A stretch of 64,000 bases of DNA, taken from contig OX442322.1 in assembly GCA_949358305.1 (NCBI GenBank), positions 9,300,001-9,364,000 on the forward strand, in the 5' to 3' direction. Each line of letters begins with the position of its first letter. Positions within the stretch are counted from its first letter, which is position 1. The DNA is from Strigamia acuminata (lineage: Eukaryota > Arthropoda > Chilopoda > Geophilomorpha > Linotaeniidae). A model generated the notes under the pieces. It made no database searches. It was given only the letters and a program-made list of their open reading frames with translations, and was not told where the DNA came from. The position numbers and the translations under genes were made by a program. Shown here in pieces: positions 56,329 to 64,000 of the stretch.

Positions 56329-57849
56329 TGTTGCGAGCAAGGACGCAACAAAAAGATTAGAAGACTCGCGTTTCACCTCTGAAAATGGTAGAAGATCTTT
56401 TTAATTTTAGTCCATAGTTTTGACCATGAGTTTGGGACATATCTGAGATGTCCAGTTGCCGGTTTTGACCGACGGTCGCATGCAGAGCAGACCTCGGCGG
56501 TTGTCGTGTTGTCGATCGCACCTGGAATTGGTCAGGGGATATGTCTTTGATCGTTTTGTGGTTGTTTTAGTATTTGTTATTAGTTGTTTACCTCTGTTAT
56601 TTGCTTTTGAGACGTTTTTGTGTTCGGTTCGGGTTCCAGTACACTTGTGAATGAGCTGAGTGTATATTCTCAGCATAATCGCCATAGCATAGGTCAACTG
56701 GATTCAGGAAACTGTGTATTTATTAGTTTTAAAGAGGTTTTACATATTGTTTTGACGGTTGCTAACCTTTGCTGGATGTTTTAGTGTTTTGATGCTCATT
56801 GGAGACGTGGGACAGCAAGAAACAAACGGTTTTGGGTGTCCTTGGCATTTGAGTGCACATGAGCGCATTGGGATCGTGTTCGGGAGAGAGAGAGACCAGG
56901 AAACGCCTCGTTTGGCTTCCCTGCAACGTCCCCACACTGAGTTTGGAAGTCCCAGCGCTGTTGTCATGCCTTGGTCGACCCTGGAAGTCTGTTTGACTCG
57001 TTTCTGCTCTCATTCACGGCAGTTAGCAACTGCCTGGCCGCCATTTTGGAAAGGAGCGGTTCTCTTTGTGTTTGAGCACTGCTGGGAGATTTTCCTAGAA
57101 CATAGCAAGCTGGGTAGCAATATTTATTTTAATACTTTGTGATTTTATAGAAGTGTTTTAACTGTACATTTGTTAATTTCACTTAACTTTACAAACAAGT
57201 GCAGAGATGAGTATTGAGGTAGGCTGCCTTGCCATTGGTTGTTAATCTTCTTTTTGCTTTGTTAATTGTTAAGTATATTTTAGATTGAGTTTTGCCTTGG
57301 TTTCATTGCTTTATTTTGTCTAAATTCTATTTATGTTTTAAGAACAAATGTACATAGGTTTTAAGCTATTTTAGTTCAGATTGAATTACGCCATTGTTGC
57401 ATCATTGCATTGTAGCTTGTTGTTGCTATGATTTAGTTGCTAGGCGCACTGTTGTTAGAGTAGGTTGCTAAAGAAGCAATAGTTGTTATCAGTTGTTAAG
57501 TATTAAAGCCAGTTGATGTTTTTCCTCCTTCTTTGGATAAATTATTCCTGGGTTTATTTTACTTCAATAAACAGGATGACTTGTGAGTAGAGAGCTTTGC
57601 CTGCTCTCCTCCTCCCTGGGAGCACAGAATTTCTACCCAGCAGCTAAAGAGGTTTTGCCAATCACTTCATCTAAATGCAGTTAGGCCTAGTTTCATGCAG
57701 TCAGGCCTAATCCTTCTTCAAGTTAGGCTTGGGCTCAGAGAAAGGATTTCAGCTTGTTTCATCAACCACTATACAGTCTCGGGCGGTTTCCAGAGTTTGG
57801 TGACCAATTCGCCAGTCCTCCCCTGTGAGATCCAAGGTTGTTTGCTACA
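56329..57849 (+). repeat. L2 3' LTR, 1521 bp
   Basis: Same length and, by eye, same sequence as the 5' LTR. It is followed by GCAC. Confidence 0.94.
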
Positions 57850-58564
57850 GCACGAACACCAGAAGACCAATGTCTCTGAATGTTCAGAAATAGTGTTTAA
57901 ACCTTAGTAGAAGGCTCCAATGTAAGTTTTAGAAACATCCAAGCAATGATTTGGGAGAATAGACTTTTGATCTCATCACAGTTGACTTAGCACAAACACC
58001 ACAAGTCCAATGTCTCTGAATGTTCAGAAATAGTGTTTAAACCTTAGTAGAAGCCTTCAATGTAAGTTTTAGCAACATCCAAGCAATGATTTGCGAGAAT
58101 AGACTTTTGATCTCATCACAGTTGACTTAGCACAAACACCACAAGACCAATGTCTCTGAATGTTCAGAAATAGTGTTTAAACCTTAGTAGAAGGCTCCAA
58201 TGTAAGTTTTAGCAACATCCAAGCAATGATTTGGGAGAATAGACTTTTGATCTCATCACAGTTGACTTAGCACAAACACCAGAAGACCAATGTCTCTGAA
58301 TGTTCAGAAATAGTGTTTAAACCTTAGTAGAAGCCTTCAATGTAAGTTTTAGCAACATCCAAGCAATGATTTGGGAGATTAGACTTTTGATCTCATCACA
58401 GTTGACTTAGCACAAACACCACAAGACCAATGTCTCTGAATGTTCAGAAATAATGTTTAAACCTTAGTAGAAGGCTCCAATGTAAGTTTTAGCATTATCC
58501 AAGCAATGATTTGGGAGAATAGACTTTTGATCTCATCACAGTTGACTTAGCACAAACACCAGAA
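57850..58564. repeat. 140-bp satellite, right block (five units)
   Basis: Units start at 57850, 57990, 58130, 58270 and 58410, then a partial unit from 58550. Two sequence variants (AGCCTTCAATG and AGGCTCCAATG) are mixed. Confidence 0.93.
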
Positions 58565-59052
58565 TGTAGCAAACAACCTTGGATCTCACAGGGGAGGACT
58601 GGCGAATTGGTCACCAAACTCTGGAAACCGCCCGAGACTGTATAGTGGTTGATGAAACAAGCTGAAATATTTTCTCTGAGCCCAAGCCTAACTTGAAGAA
58701 GGATTAGGCCTGACTGCATGAAACTAGGCCTAACTGCATTTAGATGAAGTGATTGGCAAAACCTCTTTAGCTGCTGGGTAGAAATTCTGTGCTCCCAGGG
58801 AGGAGGAGAGCAGGCAAAGCTCTCTACTCACAAGTCATCCTGTTTATTGAAGTAAAATAAACCCAGGAATAATTTATCCAAAGAAGGAGGAAAAACATCA
58901 ACTGGCTTTAATACTTAACAACTGATAACAACTGAGTTGCTTCTTTAGCAACCTACTCTTAACAACTGGTCACCTGATTACAATAAATGTCAGTGACCAA
59001 ACAATACAGATTTGAATAATAACAATAGTGCCAACAAGGTTTCCGTATATAG
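58565..59052 (-). repeat. L3: 3' part of a family L LTR, cut by GYP
   Basis: Begins TGTAGCAAAC (plus sense) like the L1 3' LTR, but matches the L2 variant in the U5 patch. From about 58960 it diverges from both. It ends at the GYP LTR. Its left junction is satellite AGAA. Confidence 0.75.
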
Positions 59053-59545
59053 TGTTACGTGGCCAAATGGCCAATAGTGACCACGTAACTTATTACTTAT
59101 TTTAACTGTTTACTAAACTGAGTTAAGCTCAGTTACTAAGAGTGAGGTAAATGAAATAGAGCCAGAGTTTAAGATTGAAAACAATACAGTGTCTTTATTC
59201 TTCAAATCAAAACACTTAAATCATAAATACAAAATGTAAACTAAATCTAAACTTAAACCTAATAAATACTCTAAGATATGATTAACACCTTGATTCAATT
59301 TGGAGGGAAACAATCACACCACGCCATTTGCTGGCTGGTGCTAACTGTTTAGAAGCCCGGGATGGACTGAGCTCTAAGAGCCAAAGTGGCTCTTTTATAC
59401 TAGAGTCACCCCCTGAGTTAATCCAGATTGACCAGCCCGTGATGTCACCATCACGTACGCTGGCTAGTGATAGATTTTGACAACTTCTTTAATTCTATCG
59501 CTGGTTTGAGCTGGTCGGCAGACGACGCAACTCAACCGCGTGACA
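59053..59545 (-). repeat. GYP 3' LTR, 493 bp
   Basis: In element orientation it starts TGTCACGCGG and ends CCACGTAACA. A TATAAAAG box (59392-59399) and an AATAAA signal (59194-59199) lie in the expected U3-then-R order. A purine tract lies just outside its start. The 5' LTR is outside the window, so the ends rest on these signals. Confidence 0.75.
59392..59399 (-). promoter_or_regulatory. TATA box in the GYP LTR
   Basis: TATAAAAG on the minus strand, about 195 bp upstream of the AATAAA signal, fitting an LTR promoter. Confidence 0.55.
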
Positions 59546-59557
59546 GCCCCCTCTTTA
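59546..59557 (-). other. GYP polypurine tract
   Basis: Minus strand reads AAAGAGGGGGC directly before the LTR TG, a canonical plus-strand primer site. This contrasts with the BEL-type elements in the window. Confidence 0.7.
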
Positions 59558-59889
59558 AATTTTTTGGTCTCCAAAAACCACAGTACTTTAGAATTCAAGC
59601 CAATTATTTTATATGCCAATCATACCTTAAAAATAATCAAATATATGAGTCCCACCCCAGTGTTAATCATATCTTTTACAAAGTAAAACAAAATTCCACA
59701 TTTCACTAAAAAAAATTACAATGAAATTCAACACTTTACTATTCAAAATAACACTTTTTGGATTTTTCTACATTTTTATATTACTTTTTTTTCTTCGGGT
59801 TTTCTAACATTTTCTATATCAAAAAAAAATTGTGAGATTTATATCTCAATTAAAATAAAAAAAAAAACAAAGTATTTAAAATCAAAAGT
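59558..59889 (-). other. GYP 3' untranslated stretch
   Basis: A/T-rich with homopolymer runs. No gene is seen. Confidence 0.6.
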
Positions 59890-61284
59890 TCATGGAAGAG
59901 GAGCTTTTAGCTTCTCTTTTTCTTCTTCGAATGGCTCCAAAGTCTTCTGATGTAACTCGTAAAGAATCCGGTGGCGTAGATGAATCGGATGCGCATGGCG
60001 CATGTAGTCCCGGTCCACCAGATAGCGCCGTGCAAAGTACAGCACCGCTGGCCCACACGAATCTGGGTCAAGCTGCTGAACTCGCGGCGGGTCCCACTGC
60101 CTCAGTCTGTGCGGGAAATAAATCCCCGCACCTGTAAAGCAGTTGTGGATGGTCTGCCATTGAATGCTTTTAGTGTCCAATGGACCCGATGGGTCGTACA
60201 AAACAATGTCCGCTGGGAATTTGGTCCAGTCAACTATCAGAAACTGCCAGTGCTCCTCAATCGGAATTGGAAGCAGCCAAATAGGCCTCGCATTACCCGG
60301 CCGATCCTGTTTAATCAAATTTATGGCCTCAAGAAATGACTCGCGGGCCAACATCAAGGCAACAAGCTCTACAGTAAAATAACACACGTGTTTATAATAT
60401 CCTGCAAGTAATTCCAAATACGAGTTAATAACACTCGCATGAACCCAAGAGCCTTTCCCCGGCTCTAAGCTACCGAGAGCTGCCATCTCATGATTTTTAA
60501 TAATCATCGGTGGTGTCCCGTCCATAGTGACCGCTGCGTCATTGATCGGTTTCCAAGCGTAGTCACGCGCGAGTTGCAATGCCACTAGTTGTTTGTCGGC
60601 GTCCAACTGAACTTTATATGAGTACAAAACAGGCGGCAAGTCAAAATAAGGATCTCCATATGATGTCCTGTTGGCTAAGGCTTTCGCCTTTTGTATGTTC
60701 TTACGGATGACAGCTTCGTGTAACAGCAGCCTGTCTGCCGCTTGAAACCAAGCTTCATATATCACCTTGCCATCTGTCCCTTTCAAGTTCAGCTTGTCCA
60801 CTGCAATCGCCATGTTCCTTTGCTCTAGCCTAAGTTCGCGTAGACGCTTTTCATTTCGCTTGATGGTTTTGGCGTTCTGCTTCTTCATTTCCTTAATTCC
60901 CTGTTCCGAAAATTCCTGTTTCTCCTCCTTCATCTTCTGTCTCTTCACCTTCTCACTCGCCTTTCGCTTCTCAATCTTATGCTTTTCCGCTGGCGTCAAA
61001 GGGCGCTCGTGAACCTTCGGTGCCTGTCTTTGTTCCTTACCATCCGAAAATGGTCGTTCAAACTTGACAAAGTCCGTCAGTTTAGGAGTTTCCTTTGAGC
61101 ATGACGCCGTCGCTCCCTCTTCAATCTGCTCCAGGCGAGACGTACAGGTGAATAAATCAGCGAGTCGAGTTGACGCTCCCGAACATGTCGACATTACTTC
61201 ATCTTCGTCCTCCGACTCGTGGATCCTCACGTGCTTAAATTTGTTAGTCATCTCCTCCATTCGTGCTTCATAAAAAAAAAACAA
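59890..61284 (-). CDS. Ulp1/SENP-like (C48) cysteine protease encoded in GYP
   Basis: 464 residues. The start is the first ATG (61284), but a second ATG at 61260 (MEEMTNK) is equally likely. Residues about 20-165 are acidic, then very basic and charged with probable coiled coil. The C-terminal 220 residues look like a Ulp1 protease: WVHASVINSYLELL, EEHWQFLIVD with the catalytic His, LYDPSG with the Asp, and QQLDPDSCGPAVL with the oxyanion Gln and catalytic Cys. C48 enzymes cleave SUMO, NEDD8 or ubiquitin-like tags, or viral polyproteins. The substrate here is unknown. It lies downstream of integrase on the same strand and before the polypurine tract and 3' LTR, the place where env sits in other Gypsy elements. 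How it is expressed is not visible. Confidence 0.82.
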   Translation of the reverse strand: MFFFYEARMEEMTNKFKHVRIHESEDEDEVMSTCSGASTRLADLFTCTSRLEQIEEGATASCSKETPKLTDFVKFERPFSDGKEQRQAPKVHERPLTPAEKHKIEKRKASEKVKRQKMKEEKQEFSEQGIKEMKKQNAKTIKRNEKRLRELRLEQRNMAIAVDKLNLKGTDGKVIYEAWFQAADRLLLHEAVIRKNIQKAKALANRTSYGDPYFDLPPVLYSYKVQLDADKQLVALQLARDYAWKPINDAAVTMDGTPPMIIKNHEMAALGSLEPGKGSWVHASVINSYLELLAGYYKHVCYFTVELVALMLARESFLEAINLIKQDRPGNARPIWLLPIPIEEHWQFLIVDWTKFPADIVLYDPSGPLDTKSIQWQTIHNCFTGAGIYFPHRLRQWDPPRVQQLDPDSCGPAVLYFARRYLVDRDYMRHAHPIHLRHRILYELHQKTLEPFEEEKEKLKAPLP

Positions 61285-61640
61285 AATAAATTAATATACG
61301 GTTGACCAAAATCAAACATAATCCAATTTAATTCCTATCAAATTCGTCTATTGCAACTATCCTTCCAATTTACTATGTAAAATTCAAATTATTCTCTATG
61401 AACTAATTAATTATTCAATGTGAAAAATGTCCAAGTTAATAATTTCAATGCAGCTTCTTGAAAATCATTCGCATTAATTTCGTTTTCAAACTCTCCAGAT
61501 TTCCGCTCTATTTAATCTTCAATTTCAATTGTTTAATAATACGTACTGTCACACACGAGCTTTCTAAATATCACGTTGTTAAGTTCAATTGAAAATTTTC
61601 TCCGGTCACAACAATATGCTTGTGTTCCCTTTGAAGAAGT
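61285..61640 (-). other. Gap between GYP pol and the protease ORF
   Basis: 356 bp, A/T-rich, with no gene. It could hold a splice acceptor or promoter for the downstream ORF, but I see no clear signal. Confidence 0.5.
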
Positions 61641-64000
61641 TCAGTAGAATGCAGTGTAATCGCGCCGTGCCTGTTTACGTAGGCGGCGTGACCAGAAACT
61701 GCCAACCTCAGGTGGTCGCGCATGCGCGTCGTTGTCGACCGCACTTGCGACGCCTGGTGACGGTTTCGGAAGTTGATTTTCCTCATTTTTCGCCGGAAGT
61801 TCATCCTCGAATAAGCCTCGCAACGATATTTGATCGTCATCGTCAATGAAACGTTCCGTAGCTGCAGAAATAGGTTTGTTTGACGAATTTACGTTGTTTT
61901 TCGCGATAATTTCCTTTCCGCTGTCTATTTCCTTCAAATCCTCAGCAAATGTAACCTTTTTAGCTGTTAAAGGCCTCATAATATCTTCTGAAAGTTCTTC
62001 TCTCATTTTGTACGGTTTCAGTCGCTCTATGTTCACAATGTCCATCTTTTTGCCTGATGAACTTCGAATTTCGTAGTCATTCGGCGCTGTTCGTCGTACG
62101 ATCTCATATGGCCCAGAGAATTGTGGCAAGAGCTTTTCACTCAAACCAACCTTTCTATTTGGTGTTTTCAAATAAACTAGCTCTCCTGGATCGAATTCCA
62201 CATGTACTCTGTCCAAATCAAACCTTTTCTTGCTTTTCAAACCTTGTTCTTGTATTCTTTCATTGGCAATTCTCCTTGCCTCCCTGATAAATCTGGAAGT
62301 ACGCAAAGTGAATTCCTTACGAGGAAGATTTAAGTTGACATCCACGTTGAGATCTGCTTCATAACCTCGTAATAAATAATACGGAGTGTAACCTGTTGTT
62401 TCATGGACTCCAGTGTTATAAGAGAAGAGAAGAAATGGCAAAAATGCGTCCCAATCGGTATGATCTTTATTTACATAGCTCTGCAACATCTTAGCTATTG
62501 TTGCATTAAATCTTTCCGTAAGACCGTTTGTTCTTGGATGGTATCCGGAAGTAGATTTGTGAAGGGACCTAAACAATGCAGATATTTCCTTAATCATTTC
62601 ATTTCTATATTCTGTTCCCTTATCACTCAGAATCTCTCGTGGGCTTCCTTCTTTCAGCATGACTTCATAAACAAGGGCATTCGCTGCTTCAATAGCTGTG
62701 CAAGCTGGTGCTGCTCTAGCTATTGCAGTGCGTGATAAATAATCCGTAATAATGAAAACGTACTTGTTTCCTGTGTCAGATGTTGGAAAACTGCCTAACG
62801 TGTCTATGGCTACTCGTTCGAATGGTCGAGACACTGTCGACCACGGCTGCATCAATCCTTTTGGCGGTGTTGTCATGGTTTTTGCACTTGCACACTTCGG
62901 ACATGAGAGTACGTAATTCCTTACGTCCCTATAAATCCTTGGCCAGAAGAAACGTGTTCTAATTTTCTTCCAAGTTCTACTCAGGCCTAAATGAGCGCCT
63001 GTAAGACCATCATGCATTTCTACTAAAACATCTTTTCTCAAATGCTGTGGAATATACAGTAATTCTTCCGTGTTCAAGGAATTAATTTTCTTCTTAAACA
63101 AAATATCGCCTTGAAGTACGTACTGCTGTAGCGGACGTCTTCTTTTGCGCGGAAGTTGCTCTATTGTCTGCAGTGATGTGATGAGTTCCATAATCTTCTG
63201 ATCTTTACGCTGCTCTGCAGGTAAATCGAGATTTTCGAGCAATAATGAAGGAATAATTACTTCTTCTTCACTAATGTCCTCAGGAATCCTACTTAACGCA
63301 TCGGCATCTGTATGTTTCTTGCCTGACTTATGCTGTACTTCATAATCATAGTCAACCAACTGCAGACTCCATCGTGCTAACCTACCATTTGGATTTTTGA
63401 CGCTTTTCAGCCATTGAAGTGCTGAGTGGTCCGTGATGATGGTAAACTTCTTTCCATACAAATAAGGGCGAAATTTCTGTATGCCAAACAATATGGCCAG
63501 ACATTCTCTTTCTGTCGCGTTATAGTTCTGTTCGGCATTGCTCAATAACCTACTAGCATAACAAATCACATGCTCTTGGTTGTTAAGCTTTTGCTTCAAA
63601 ATGGCTCCCAAACCGTAAGCGCTTGCATCCGTCGATATGATGAAAGGCTGTGCGAAATTAGGATGAGCCAAAACTGGCACTGTTACCAAAGCTGTTCTTA
63701 GTTGTTTAAATGCTTCTTCATGAGGCGGTCCCCAGTCGAATTTCTCGTCTTTCTTCGTAAGGTTGACCAAGGGTTTGGAAATATCAGCAAATCCTAAAAT
63801 GAATTTTCTATAATATGAGCACAAACCCAAAAATCCCCTTAACTGCTTCACATTTAATGGAATTGGAAACTTTGCTACAGACTCGAGATTTCGTGGATCT
63901 GGTGAAATGCCTTCTGAATCAATCACATGTCCGAGATACCGGATGGTATCCGTCCCGAACGTGCATTTACTTAGCTTTACCTTTAAATTCGCAATTCGCA
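61641..64000 (-). CDS. pol: Gypsy pol, C-terminal part (RT end, RNase H, integrase), partial at the window edge
   Basis: The frame is open to the window end; the codons before 63926 read as RT (KLSKCTFGTDTIRYLGHV), so the start lies outside. Order: RT thumb, RNase H (FIISTDASAYGLGA, ATERECLAI, TDHSALQWL), integrase zinc finger (H...H...CPKC), and DDE core (AIDTLG, LSDKGTEYRN, and TNGLTERF with the Glu). A C-terminal GPY/F-like module follows (PQFSGPYEIVRR). The stop is at 61641. No chromodomain is evident. No frameshift or internal stop is seen, so this half looks intact. Confidence 0.93.
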   Translation of the reverse strand, partial: RIANLKVKLSKCTFGTDTIRYLGHVIDSEGISPDPRNLESVAKFPIPLNVKQLRGFLGLCSYYRKFILGFADISKPLVNLTKKDEKFDWGPPHEEAFKQLRTALVTVPVLAHPNFAQPFIISTDASAYGLGAILKQKLNNQEHVICYASRLLSNAEQNYNATERECLAILFGIQKFRPYLYGKKFTIITDHSALQWLKSVKNPNGRLARWSLQLVDYDYEVQHKSGKKHTDADALSRIPEDISEEEVIIPSLLLENLDLPAEQRKDQKIMELITSLQTIEQLPRKRRRPLQQYVLQGDILFKKKINSLNTEELLYIPQHLRKDVLVEMHDGLTGAHLGLSRTWKKIRTRFFWPRIYRDVRNYVLSCPKCASAKTMTTPPKGLMQPWSTVSRPFERVAIDTLGSFPTSDTGNKYVFIITDYLSRTAIARAAPACTAIEAANALVYEVMLKEGSPREILSDKGTEYRNEMIKEISALFRSLHKSTSGYHPRTNGLTERFNATIAKMLQSYVNKDHTDWDAFLPFLLFSYNTGVHETTGYTPYYLLRGYEADLNVDVNLNLPRKEFTLRTSRFIREARRIANERIQEQGLKSKKRFDLDRVHVEFDPGELVYLKTPNRKVGLSEKLLPQFSGPYEIVRRTAPNDYEIRSSSGKKMDIVNIERLKPYKMREELSEDIMRPLTAKKVTFAEDLKEIDSGKEIIAKNNVNSSNKPISAATERFIDDDDQISLRGLFEDELPAKNEENQLPKPSPGVASAVDNDAHARPPEVGSFWSRRLRKQARRDYTAFY

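Larger units (their letters stand above)
49278..57849 (+). mobile_element. L2: complete 8.6-kb non-coding LTR retroelement (LARD-like)
   Basis: 1521-bp LTRs at 49278-50798 and 56329-57849, a 5530-bp internal region, and GCAC duplications at 49274-49277 and 57850-57853. It is inserted in the satellite. It is an inverted, mostly near-identical relative of L1. No retroviral protein is encoded in either copy. Confidence 0.94.

Noticed and set aside
48854-58564. CRISPR-like array
   Set aside because: The whole 140-bp unit is repeated without unique spacers, in a eukaryotic TE setting. It is a satellite.
61571-61846. Frames overlapping the GYP pol end on other strands or frames
   Set aside because: Explained by the pol ORF; no start or domain support.

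Overview
The window is metazoan, probably invertebrate, repetitive DNA. I see no host gene, rRNA, tRNA or bacterial operon. Nearly every base belongs to an LTR retrotransposon: BEL/Pao-type coding elements, several non-coding relatives, and one Gypsy element at the right edge. The substrate they landed in is a 140-bp tandem satellite, visible at 48854-49277 and 57850-58564. The species cannot be named from the sequence. BEL/Pao elements restrict it to animals, and the density of young nested insertions suggests a TE-rich genome.

Labels used here are mine. BEL-S (30380-39546, +) is intact, with two 1473-bp LTRs and a 1750-codon Gag-Pol. BEL-T (25423-48853, -) is a near-identical copy broken by two insertions: BEL-S in the second zinc knuckle of gag, and TKE further upstream in gag. 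BEL-U (23566-25422, -) is an older, diverged relative. TKE (40253-45934, -) has 715-bp LTRs and one 1002-codon ORF that runs from BEL-type Gag and aspartic protease into a complete type II thymidine kinase. It has no reverse transcriptase, RNase H or integrase. Family L (8.5 kb, 1.5-kb LTRs, no coding capacity) has complete copies L1 (6908-15446, -) and L2 (49278-57849, +) and an LTR piece L3 (58565-59052, -). Family Z (6.0 kb without inserts, 773-bp LTRs, no coding capacity) has copies Z1 (+), Z2 (-), Z3 (-) and Z4 (+) in the left 24 kb. GYP (59053-64000, -) is a Gypsy element cut by the window edge. It carries an extra ORF for a Ulp1/SENP-like cysteine protease between integrase and the 3' LTR.

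The left half is a Russian-doll stack: L1 lies in Z1, Z1 in the 5' LTR of Z2, Z2 in Z3, Z3 in Z4, Z4 in BEL-U, BEL-U in the 3' LTR of BEL-T, and BEL-T abuts the satellite. Target-site duplications are visible for L1 (ACGT), Z1 (ATTC), BEL-S (GCGA), TKE (GAAGG) and L2 (GCAC). For the outer layers the left ends lie outside the window, so their order is read from right-hand junctions and homology.

The coding BEL elements, TKE, L and Z share cis-signals: TGTT-starting LTRs with a self-complementary start, a similar primer-binding site (TGGTRCCGTGA or a variant), a 13-bp box (CACAACGCAATGT or a variant) in the leader, and a pyrimidine tract plus a GGCCGGCAA-like motif directly before the 3' LTR. 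I infer that BEL-S-like elements supply enzymes in trans to TKE, L and Z. The main novelty candidate is TKE, a retroelement that has replaced its polymerase region with a nucleotide-salvage enzyme.
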